Shown here in pieces: positions 23,391 to 28,812 of a DNA stretch of 43,644 nt. The stretch lies in IMG/VR virus record IMGVR_UViG_3300025769_000236, positions 1-43,644 of that record, one strand, 5' to 3'. How positions within the stretch are numbered: the stretch's first letter is position 1; each line of letters begins with the position of its first letter. Position numbers and translations under genes: made by a program. Source of the DNA: a virus. The notes under the pieces are model-generated. The model had not been told where the DNA came from. It was given only the letters and a program-made list of their open reading frames with translations, and searched no databases.

Positions 23391-23641
23391 TTGCAGAGTA
23401 TTTCCATATCGATATCTTTTCCCTCTCTGCAGTCACGTTTATCATGGACGATGAAACTTATCAGAATTTAGTTAATTACCATTATCATGTAATTGAGTCC
23501 TTAGATGGTGTAGGTAAGATGCGTTTCATTGAAGGGGTATTCGATGATTGGGTAGAAATACGAGAGCTGCAGTATCCTAAAAAGGAGCAATCTCAATACA
23601 GTGAACTACTCACCGACCTTATTAAAGATTTTGGGCACTAA
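23387..23641 (+). CDS. Hypothetical acidic protein
   Basis: 84 aa if begun at GTG 23387, which overlaps the upstream stop as GTGA; an ATG at 23444 (MDDETYQNLVNYHYHVIESL) is an alternative giving 65 aa. Contains GKMRFIEGVFDDWVEIRELQ. No Shine-Dalgarno for either. Acidic, helical; unknown function. Confidence 0.5.
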   Translation: MIAEYFHIDIFSLSAVTFIMDDETYQNLVNYHYHVIESLDGVGKMRFIEGVFDDWVEIRELQYPKKEQSQYSELLTDLIKDFGH

Positions 23642-23642
23642 C

Positions 23643-24026
23643 ATGTCCGAAAAGATTGTGAATGTAAAATACCCTGAGCAAAGGTTGTTCCAGGCAATCA
23701 TTGTCCAGGCGTTTGAAGATTGTGTATTTAAAACGTATTCTAAAGTGGATGCTTATAATAAGGAAGATTCTTATAATTGGTTTAAAGATGGTGGAGAGGA
23801 TTTTGATCGAGTGTGTTGGTTTGCGGATATGGATCCGAGTTTTGTAAGAGACCGTTTTTTAAAATTAAGAAAAGAGGGTGTAATAAAATTTTCTAAATCT
23901 GAACTTACTTGGATGGAGTATAGAGATAGATATAAACGATATCGAGCTGCCAATGATAAGGAATCAAGAAGAATTATTAAAAGACAGATAGACAGGTTAA
24001 CCCTACCAGGCAAAAAAGAAAAATAA
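23643..24026 (+). CDS. Hypothetical DNA-binding-like protein
   Basis: 127 aa from the ATG at 23643, placed 1 nt after the upstream stop; an earlier in-frame ATG at 23601 lies inside the upstream gene. Contains RLFQAIIVQAFEDCVF, a middle WFADMDPSFVRDRFLKLRKE that looks like a recognition helix, and a basic tail RYKRYRAANDKESRRIIKRQ. May be a small HTH regulator; low-level inference. Confidence 0.6.
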   Translation: MSEKIVNVKYPEQRLFQAIIVQAFEDCVFKTYSKVDAYNKEDSYNWFKDGGEDFDRVCWFADMDPSFVRDRFLKLRKEGVIKFSKSELTWMEYRDRYKRYRAANDKESRRIIKRQIDRLTLPGKKEK

Positions 24027-24036
24027 CCTGGCAGGG
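24001..24036 (+). terminator. Hairpin over the stop codon
   Basis: CCCTACCAGG (24001-24010) and CCTGGCAGGG (24027-24036) pair over 9 of 10 positions; the stop codon lies just before the right arm. There is no T-run after it, so it is either a factor-dependent terminator or a 3' mRNA stabiliser. Confidence 0.45.
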
Positions 24037-24310
24037 AATTTAACTAACCTAAGAGAGCATAATGAAAAAAGATGCTCAATATCCATTGTACGTGAATCGG
24101 TAAAATTTAGCAAGGGTTATGTGAGAAAGGTTAAGGAAGAAAGGTTACCGGCCACCGGAAACCGAACCAGTTAAGGTAATCCAGTGGCCGCATATTTATA
24201 AAAAGCATATAATTATTATCATTTTCTGTGATTTGCTGCAATATTAAAAAATTTCTCTATATAGATATTCTAGAGTAATTGAAAAAGAAAAGTGCTCAGG
24301 GGGTAAAAGA

Positions 24311-24442
24311 GGTGTCCCTGGTGTCCCCGAAGAAGAATAATGTATATATATCAATACTTTAAGTACGTTTTTATGGTGTCCCTATGGTGTCCCTATGGTG
24401 TCCCTAAGGGACACCTAATCAATAAAAGTAATATAGGGTGTC
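24311..24442 (+). repeat. GGTGTCCC repeat array
   Basis: GGTGTCCC occurs at 24311, 24320, 24375, 24386 and 24397. The last three are in perfect 11-bp tandem units TATGGTGTCCC (24372-24404). An inverted copy GGGACACC at 24408-24415 makes GGTGTCCCT-A-AGGGACACC a perfect palindrome (24397-24415). A partial GGTGTC is at 24437. Confidence 0.9.
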
Positions 24443-24474
24443 TTGCGGGAACTCAACTTTTGCTTTTTTGAAAG

Positions 24475-24504
24475 TTGGACAGGGGTTAAAATAATCTATA
24501 TAAT
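24475..24504 (+). promoter_or_regulatory. Promoter of the small terminase gene
   Basis: TTGGAC (24475-24480), 18 bp, TATAAT (24499-24504); the ATG is 11 nt downstream with no Shine-Dalgarno. The segment AAAATAATCTATATA here also occurs before the methyltransferase gene at 38244. Confidence 0.5.
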
Positions 24505-24515
24505 AGAAAATTATT

Positions 24516-25040
24516 ATGCCACTGAAAAAGAAAGAACTGCGAACTGAAGATGACTTGACTTTAAAGCAAAAGCATTTCATCGATATCTATGTTAAGAATT
24601 GGGGCAACATCACAAAAGCTGATGCTCTAAAACAGGCTGGCTATGATTGTAAGAATGAGAATGATTATTCTGTAATTGCATCTAGGTTAACAAATAGAAA
24701 ACTAAATCCTCATGTTGTTAAATACATGGACAAAATTTACAAAGAAGAATGTGCTAAATACGAAGGTGACAACCTTAGACGTTATAAACGATTAGAACGT
24801 ATAGCTCTTAGTGCGGAAGCTGATAAACAATATGCTGCTGCAATCAATGCTGAATATAGATCTGGTCAATTGGCTGGTCAATATGTTGATAGAAAAGAAG
24901 TTAAAGTAACAGGGTTGGAGGGCATGTCACGTGAAGAACTTGAAAACAAACTCAAGGAACTTTCAAACAAGATCGATGGTTACAACGCAAAGACCATTGA
25001 CGTTGTCGAAAGCACAACTGAGCAAATTGAAGAAAGCTAG
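24516..25040 (+). CDS. terS: Terminase small subunit
   Basis: 174 aa. The N-terminal part LTLKQKHFIDIYVKNWGNIT followed by KADALKQAGYD and ASRLTNRKLNPHVVKYMDKI is the HTH DNA-recognition region of Terminase_2-type small subunits (LTxKQxxFxxxY, AxxxAGY). A helical middle and acidic C-terminal tail would form the oligomerisation part. It recognises the packaging site on phage DNA. Only 3.8 kb downstream comes the large subunit, an unusual separation. The GGTGTCCC array lies immediately upstream, where pac or cos sites often are. Confidence 0.8.
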   Translation: MPLKKKELRTEDDLTLKQKHFIDIYVKNWGNITKADALKQAGYDCKNENDYSVIASRLTNRKLNPHVVKYMDKIYKEECAKYEGDNLRRYKRLERIALSAEADKQYAAAINAEYRSGQLAGQYVDRKEVKVTGLEGMSREELENKLKELSNKIDGYNAKTIDVVESTTEQIEES

Positions 25041-25140
25041 TTGGTCTGATTGGATTGTTACTTTTAACAAAGTACATAACCCACAACTTTATACATCTGT
25101 AGGAATTGTTAATGTAAGGACTAAAAATGAAAAAAAATAA
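25027..25140 (+). CDS. Possible 37-aa peptide
   Basis: Read from TTG at 25027: KKASWSDWIVTFNKVHNPQL, then YTSVGIVNVRTKNEKK. It fills the 86-bp gap between the small terminase gene and the next start, overlapping both. A longer in-frame ORF from ATG 24931 lies inside the terminase gene. Trp/Asn-rich and not random-looking, but no Shine-Dalgarno. Confidence 0.35.
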   Translation: MKKASWSDWIVTFNKVHNPQLYTSVGIVNVRTKNEKK

Positions 25141-25540
25141 ACATTTTAAAAAGAATATTACTCCAATTGTAGTTGATGTTAAAGGTTTACCTGATAAAGT
25201 TAGAATTGGTTACAAGGATGTAAAAATTAAATATGTCAGACCTGATTTTAAAAAATGGCAGATGACTGATTGTTTTGGTGAATATGATTATAGACAAAAT
25301 GTAATTCACATACAGCATGATTTATGTGGGCAAGAGAGAGCCAATACAACAATTCATGAGATAATGCATGCAGCTGTTCAAGTTGCAGGACTTAACCAAG
25401 AAAAAGCTCCATTGGAAAAAGAAGAACATGAAGAAGCTGTAGTTAATCAACTTACAAACGTGATGATGGGAGTTTTTCGAGATAACCCTTGGATAGTTGA
25501 AATGTTAAGAACTCAACTAGAAGATTCCGAACAATCTTGA
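25127..25540 (+). CDS. HExxH zinc metallopeptidase-like protein
   Basis: 137 aa with TAAGGA upstream. NTTIHEIMHAAVQVAG carries HExxH (zinc ligands and catalytic Glu), preceded by VIHIQHDLCGQERANTT; a later EEHEEAVVNQLTNVMMG could supply the third ligand, as in ImmA/IrrE or SprT-type proteases. Roughly the length of small phage metallopeptidases. It may cleave a repressor or virion precursor; substrate unknown. Lies in the terS-terL island. Confidence 0.7.
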   Translation: MKKNKHFKKNITPIVVDVKGLPDKVRIGYKDVKIKYVRPDFKKWQMTDCFGEYDYRQNVIHIQHDLCGQERANTTIHEIMHAAVQVAGLNQEKAPLEKEEHEEAVVNQLTNVMMGVFRDNPWIVEMLRTQLEDSEQS

Positions 25541-25547
25541 CTTCAAT

Positions 25548-25961
25548 ATGGCTGCTAAAAATCGTGAGTCATTACTTTGGCAAAGAATAAAAAAACATAT
25601 CAATGATGTGTTCTTTACCCGCATAGAATCTAGCACAATCAATGGAATACCAGACATTCATGGTGTTGGTTTTAATAAAGTTTTTTGGTTAGAATTAAAA
25701 TCAGACTATGTCAGTTATCCTAAGCTAAATAAATGGCAAATTGTTTGGATCAACAAGTATGTTAAAGCTGGTGGTATTGTGATTATCTGCAATGAGGCCC
25801 TCTTGGAGAGGCAGCTTAAACTCTACAGGTGTCCTGTATCCGGTTTTACTGATCCTCGGACACTGAAACCTCGTTTCTCGTTCTCGTTTCCCGTTCACTG
25901 GCCAACGGTGAAGAGATCGCTTCGCGAGCTGGTGCAGCAGGATCCTGAAGCAGAGGAGTAA
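25548..25961 (+). CDS. VRR-NUC-like PD-(D/E)XK nuclease
   Basis: 137 aa. NGIPDIHGVGFNKVFWLELK contains Asp of the GIPD motif and the E-x-K catalytic pair, then PKLNKWQIVWINKYVKAGG, the core of VRR-NUC/Holliday-junction-resolvase-like nucleases. The fold is complete by about residue 100. The last 35 residues are encoded by G+C-rich CTCGTT repeat sequence (FSFSFPVHW) and look like a repeat-derived extension. Probably resolves replication branches or cuts host DNA. No Shine-Dalgarno. Confidence 0.7.
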   Translation: MAAKNRESLLWQRIKKHINDVFFTRIESSTINGIPDIHGVGFNKVFWLELKSDYVSYPKLNKWQIVWINKYVKAGGIVIICNEALLERQLKLYRCPVSGFTDPRTLKPRFSFSFPVHWPTVKRSLRELVQQDPEAEE

Positions 25962-26183
25962 TCTCGTTTCTCGCACCAATTCTCGTTCTCGTTCAATAAA
26001 GAAACACGGCCACCGCTGGTCCTGCAGAGTCAGGGTCTCCAGCAGCGTAAGCTCGTTCTCGTTTGACAAACTATTTGGGTAAGGTATATATGTGATATGG
26101 GAGCTGGGATCAGGGAAACACCGACAACCTTCTTCAGCTCTCGTTCTCGTTCAATGAAGAAACCTCGTTTCTCGTTCTCAACC
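25869..26183 (+). repeat. CTCGTT(T)CTCG repeat cluster
   Basis: Blocks of CTCGTT/CTCGTTT occur at 25869-25890, 25963-25973, 25980-25994, 26051-26064, 26138-26152 and 26163-26179, all in the same orientation. More distant copies are near 26332, 26831, 26856 and 27688. The sequence is locally G+C-richer than the genome. Imperfect copies of GCTGGGATCAGGGAAA also occur at 26103 and 26213. The 323 bp between genes (25962-26284) has no firmly supported gene. Confidence 0.8.
26063..26090 (+). promoter_or_regulatory. Near-consensus sigma70-type promoter
   Basis: TTGACA (26063-26068), 16 bp, TATATA (26085-26090), the best -35 match in the window. An ATG begins exactly 6 nt after it (26097), matching a +1 at the A of ATG; the next well-supported gene start is at 26285. 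Confidence 0.55.
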
Positions 26184-26264
26184 TTGAGCTTCCCCCGCAG
26201 AGTAGAAGCAGGTCGCTGGGGATCAGGAAATTTATCTGGACAGCAGGGAAGAAATGTGGGATAA
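26097..26264 (+). CDS. Candidate 55-aa leaderless ORF in the repeat region
   Basis: Begins MGAGIRETPTTFFSSRSRSM and continues with Ser/Arg/Phe-rich sequence generated by the CTCGTT repeats, ending QGRNVG. Its only support is the strong promoter placed for a leaderless start. It may be a chance ORF in an untranslated leader of the gene at 26285. Confidence 0.25.
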   Translation: MGAGIRETPTTFFSSRSRSMKKPRFSFSTLSFPRRVEAGRWGSGNLSGQQGRNVG

Positions 26265-26284
26265 GATAAGAAAGGAGAAAAGAT

Positions 26285-26479
26285 ATGGCCATTGATTTTG
26301 ATGCATTAGATTTCGTTCGAAGCCAGAACAAATCTCGTTTGTATGATACAAGACTGAAGACCCTGCAGAAGGAGAACAGTGAGGTACACGAGCTGGCGTT
26401 ACAGATGCTAAAGGAGTTACCAGATGAAAAGAGATGGAGCTTCGAAGAAAGATTAAAAAAAATTAAAAATAGTTCTTGA
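26285..26479 (+). CDS. Small hypothetical protein
   Basis: 64 aa, with AAAGGAG well placed before the ATG. MAIDFDALDFVRSQNKSRLY, then helical KTLQKENSEVHELALQML and a basic end. Its TGA overlaps the -35 of the next promoter (TTGACA at 26476). Unknown function. Confidence 0.6.
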   Translation: MAIDFDALDFVRSQNKSRLYDTRLKTLQKENSEVHELALQMLKELPDEKRWSFEERLKKIKNSS

Positions 26480-26504
26480 CAGGAAGCCCATCGTATCTTA
26501 TCTA
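26476..26504 (+). promoter_or_regulatory. Promoter with consensus -35
   Basis: TTGACA (26476-26481), 17 bp, TATCTA (26499-26504), 33 nt before the ATG at 26538. The -35 overlaps the previous stop codon. Confidence 0.55.
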
Positions 26505-26537
26505 TACGCTGCTAACAACTAACCAAGGAGAAACAAT

Positions 26538-26762
26538 ATGCCGAAACAAAAGCTAAGCACATTAATTAAACAATTGAATGAAGAGAATGCGCCGCCTGAG
26601 GGATGGACCCCGAAGGACTCGGTAGATAAACCAGAGGCTGGAAAAACATATGCGTTGACCGGTGGCCCCGGCTCGCGTTGCATTGCGAATGGATTCTCGT
26701 GGAAGGACAGTGAAGTGCAGCAGGAGGAGCTGCAGCCGAAGCTGGGATCCAGGTGCTCGTAG
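26538..26762 (+). CDS. Small hypothetical protein, G+C-rich
   Basis: 74 aa with CAAGGAG upstream. MPKQKLSTLIKQLNEENAPP is phage-like, whereas the second half (LTGGPGSRCIANGFSWKDSE and a Cys-ending tail) is encoded by unusually G+C-rich DNA, suggesting part of the gene is repeat-derived or imported. It ends CS; no domain recognised. Confidence 0.5.
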   Translation: MPKQKLSTLIKQLNEENAPPEGWTPKDSVDKPEAGKTYALTGGPGSRCIANGFSWKDSEVQQEELQPKLGSRCS

Positions 26763-26767
26763 GAGCT

Positions 26768-26851
26768 ATGATTGTCTTATGGCTACTTTTTCCAAATGTC
26801 ACTACGGTGGCGTTTGGACTGATCCTTCTCTCGCTCGTTGGCATACTCTAG
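26768..26851 (+). CDS. Candidate 27-aa membrane micropeptide
   Basis: MIVLWLLFPNVTTVAFGLIL followed by LSLVGIL. AGGAG sits only 2 nt before the ATG, close to the stop of the previous gene. Fully hydrophobic. The region is G+C-rich and repeat-bearing, so chance is possible. Confidence 0.3.
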   Translation: MIVLWLLFPNVTTVAFGLILLSLVGIL

Positions 26852-26969
26852 TTCCCGTTCTCGTTTCTCGTCTAGAGCTGGTGCACGGCAGAGGAACTTC
26901 AGGTCTACCACTGGGGGCGTCAGCGAAGCAGTCGTACCCTACAGGATTTGGTGTGGCTTACCTTTCTAG

Positions 26970-27021
26970 TTTAGAATGATTCTAAAAGATAGTTGTTGCA
27001 TTAGTCATAAGATATGATAAG
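26970..27021 (+). promoter_or_regulatory. Operator-like palindrome and promoter
   Basis: TTTAGAAT-G-ATTCTAAA is a perfect 17-bp palindrome at 26970-26986. It is followed by TTGTTG (26993-26998), 17 bp, GATAAG (27016-27021). The palindrome abuts the -35, a usual operator position. The rest of 26852-27052 has repeat traces but no supported gene. Confidence 0.45.
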
Positions 27022-27052
27022 AGAGAGAATTAACTTAACAAAGGAGAAAAAA

Positions 27053-27655
27053 ATGGGAATGGACGTTTATGGAATAAACCCAAAAATAGTTGGGCAACAA
27101 CCAAAAGAGCCGACTAACCTATACAATGGTAAAGAGCCTAAACCAACCGAGAAAGAAGTAAGAGCATACTACGACCAAAAGGAAAAGTTTGAAGAACAGA
27201 ACTGTGGTGTGTACTTCAGAAATAATGTGTGGTGGTGGAGACCTTTAGCGAGTTTCATCTTTGAGAAAATACAATTCAAAGATTGGTTTACAGATGAACA
27301 TGCTGAGGCTTTAGCAACAAATGGTGGTATGGAGTGGTCAGAAGAACAAGCCTTAGAGATTGCTCAAATAATCGAAGACGCATACACCATTGGCGAGCTA
27401 GACGATAGAGAAGTGCAACATAAAAAGAAAATGAAAGTTGCAGAAGATTGGAACGCAAAGCTTGAAGTAGAATTTCAAAAGCTACGAGATAAGCATAAGG
27501 ATATTGCACCTATTGATTACCCACCAGAAGACAAAAAAAAGTGGGACGAACTATACGAGAGTACCGACAGGTATGCACACTATCCATTTAGTGCAGATAA
27601 TTGCATGAGGTTTTGCAAATTTCTAAAAGAATGTGGTGGGTTTAAAATATGCTAG
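27053..27655 (+). CDS. Conserved phage protein of unknown function (MGMDVYG family)
   Basis: 200 aa from the ATG at 27053, selected for AAGGAG 6 nt upstream; an earlier in-frame ATG at 27014 has none. The start MGMDVYGINPK and NCGVYFRNNVWWWRPLASFI are hallmarks of a protein family found in many phages and some bacteria, function unknown. C-terminal SADNCMRFCKFLKECGGF has several Cys. Follows the palindrome-controlled promoter. Confidence 0.75.
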   Translation: MGMDVYGINPKIVGQQPKEPTNLYNGKEPKPTEKEVRAYYDQKEKFEEQNCGVYFRNNVWWWRPLASFIFEKIQFKDWFTDEHAEALATNGGMEWSEEQALEIAQIIEDAYTIGELDDREVQHKKKMKVAEDWNAKLEVEFQKLRDKHKDIAPIDYPPEDKKKWDELYESTDRYAHYPFSADNCMRFCKFLKECGGFKIC

Positions 27656-27828
27656 GCATTAAGAAAGAGGGCTCGCAAGAGCCCTCGCCTCGTTCTCGTA
27701 AAACTATTAAAGGTTGGGCTCTAAACTTAGCATGGTCAGACGGCACCGAAGAAATTTTAATCGATTTGCCAGATGATGTTGCAGAAAATATAGACAACTA
27801 TTTAACCGAATATGAAAGTAAAAAATGA
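27649..27828 (+). CDS. Small acidic hypothetical protein
   Basis: 59 aa overlapping the previous stop by 7 nt. The N-terminal MLGIKKEGSQEPSPRSRK is encoded by a perfect hairpin plus a CTCGTT repeat; the remaining part (IKGWALNLAWSDGTEEILID, DDVAENIDNYLTEYE) looks like a normal small beta/alpha protein. The repeat may have altered its start. Confidence 0.5.
   Translation: MLGIKKEGSQEPSPRSRKTIKGWALNLAWSDGTEEILIDLPDDVAENIDNYLTEYESKK
27667..27686 (+). terminator. GNRA-loop hairpin inside a gene start
   Basis: GAGGGCTC-GCAA-GAGCCCTC is a perfect 8-bp stem with a GCAA tetraloop, followed by a CTCGTTCTCG repeat rather than a T-run. It could attenuate transcription or hold translation of the small gene it lies in. 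Confidence 0.5.
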
Positions 27829-27884
27829 TATTACCCTTATTGATAGACCTATTAAAAAAACTTAAAAAAAAATAAATTATTATG

Positions 27885-27912
27885 TTGCATAAGATATAAT
27901 AAGATATATATT
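27885..27912 (+). promoter_or_regulatory. TTGCAT-class promoter
   Basis: TTGCAT (27885-27890), 16 bp, TATATT (27907-27912), 44 nt before the ATG at 27957. Contains AAGATATAATAAGA, similar to AAGATATGATAAGA at 27010-27023. Confidence 0.45.
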
Positions 27913-27956
27913 AAATCTGTATTCATAAGAATACATAACTAACTAATGAGGTATAT

Positions 27957-28283
27957 ATGACTAATGCAGTTAAAAAGCTAAAGCAAGATGAGAAAAAAGT
28001 TATTCTTGCTTATGCTCAATTAAAGCTAAAGTCTAATAGACTAGCTAAAGAGTTAGACACACTTAAACAGAATGTTGTTGATGTGTTTAATAGAACAAAC
28101 CAAAATTTTATTGTTGTGGCAGATGAGAACAACAATAGTTTTGGATTGCAGAAAATAAATCGTAAGAGAAAAAAGTTTGAGACAGCAAACTTTAAGATTG
28201 CTCATAATGATTTATATAATCAGTTCACAACTGATATTGAGTATTGTGAATACAAAGCAGTAGGGGGCGACCATAATGCCTAA
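27957..28283 (+). CDS. Hypothetical coiled-coil protein
   Basis: 108 aa with TGAGG 6 nt before the ATG. The N-terminal half is helical (VKKLKQDEKKVILAYAQLKL, LAKELDTLKQNVVDVF); the second half is basic and beta-like (LQKINRKRKKFETANFKIAH). Overlaps the next gene by 8 bp. Function unknown; may be an accessory regulator in the terS-terL island. Confidence 0.6.
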   Translation: MTNAVKKLKQDEKKVILAYAQLKLKSNRLAKELDTLKQNVVDVFNRTNQNFIVVADENNNSFGLQKINRKRKKFETANFKIAHNDLYNQFTTDIEYCEYKAVGGDHNA

Positions 28284-28533
28284 TACTGATATGATAGCTA
28301 TACTTAATCAGCTAGAAACTAGATTAAATAACCAACGACCAACTACTCATGTTGATGTTGATTTGAGTAGTGAGCAGAAAAAAGAAATCAATTATGAAGT
28401 GATGTATGCTCTACTTTACAATAGAGTTGAGAAGTTCATTATTGAAAATTCTGGCAATCAAGTCGTAGATAACTTTAAGGACAATCTACTTAACGACCTT
28501 GCCCCTGCTGTTAAACATCTACTAACTAGATAA
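28276..28533 (+). CDS. Hypothetical small protein
   Basis: 85 aa, helical: MIAILNQLETRLNNQRPTTH, then EVMYALLYNRVEKFIIENSG and LAPAVKHLLTR. A GGGGG stretch lies upstream. Overlap with the preceding gene suggests co-translation. No domain recognised. Followed by a strong hairpin. Confidence 0.55.
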   Translation: MPNTDMIAILNQLETRLNNQRPTTHVDVDLSSEQKKEINYEVMYALLYNRVEKFIIENSGNQVVDNFKDNLLNDLAPAVKHLLTR

Positions 28534-28542
28534 CACACGACA

Positions 28543-28569
28543 ACACCACGCGATAACTTCGCGTGGTGT
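28543..28569 (+). terminator. Strong hairpin after the accessory island
   Basis: ACACCACGCG (28543-28552) and CGCGTGGTGT (28560-28569) form a perfect 10-bp stem with a 7-nt loop. No T-run follows. Likely factor-assisted terminator or mRNA 3' end. Confidence 0.55.
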
Positions 28570-28702
28570 ACCCACCACTCGCCTACTAGAAGGCTCACAC
28601 CAAACACCAAACAACTTTTAAGATTACCAGATTTTTTTTCGCGTCAGGCTACCCCAATTCCTGAGCAGTCGGGGTTTACTAAGCAAGATATATAAATGTA
28701 GT

Positions 28703-28768
28703 AGGGTCCCAAACGGTATGAAATAGTTGAAAGTGTTTTTGTATTAGTCTATTGTAAAAAAGGACCCT
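28703..28768 (+). promoter_or_regulatory. Promoter within a long stem-loop before the large terminase
   Basis: TTGAAA (28727-28732), 17 bp, TATTGT (28750-28755) lies between AGGGTCC (28703-28709) and GGACCCT (28762-28768), the latter followed by TTTGTTTTTT. An upstream ACCCC/GGGGT pair sits near 28652-28678. The 279 bp from 28534 to 28812 holds only such elements. A GGGGG run precedes TATATATATTTT and the terL ATG. Confidence 0.4.
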
Positions 28769-28812
28769 TTGTTTTTTAGGTACCATACGCACCCAGGGGG
28801 TATATATATTTT

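Larger units (their letters stand above)
24037..24515. other. 480-bp non-coding region before the small terminase gene
   Basis: No ORF with support. It holds a GAGCAT/ATGCTC short inverted repeat near 24056, the inverted repeat CGGCCAC (24149-24155)/GTGGCCG (24184-24190) around G+C-rich motifs, the GGTGTCCC repeat array (24311-24442), and the promoter of the next gene. Candidate packaging start or replication origin; see the finding. Confidence 0.6.

Noticed and set aside
24372-24415. CRISPR array
   Set aside because: Units are 8-11 bp without unique 25-40 bp spacers and no cas genes; better read as iteron or packaging repeats.
26566-26844. 92-aa minus-strand ORF in the G+C-rich region
   Set aside because: No ribosome site or promoter; overlaps plus genes with good Shine-Dalgarno; long ORFs arise by chance in G+C-rich DNA.
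26662-26979. 105-aa plus-strand ORF
   Set aside because: Overlaps the gene at 26538 in another frame, has no ribosome site, and its Arg/Ser-rich sequence is produced by the CTCGTT repeats.
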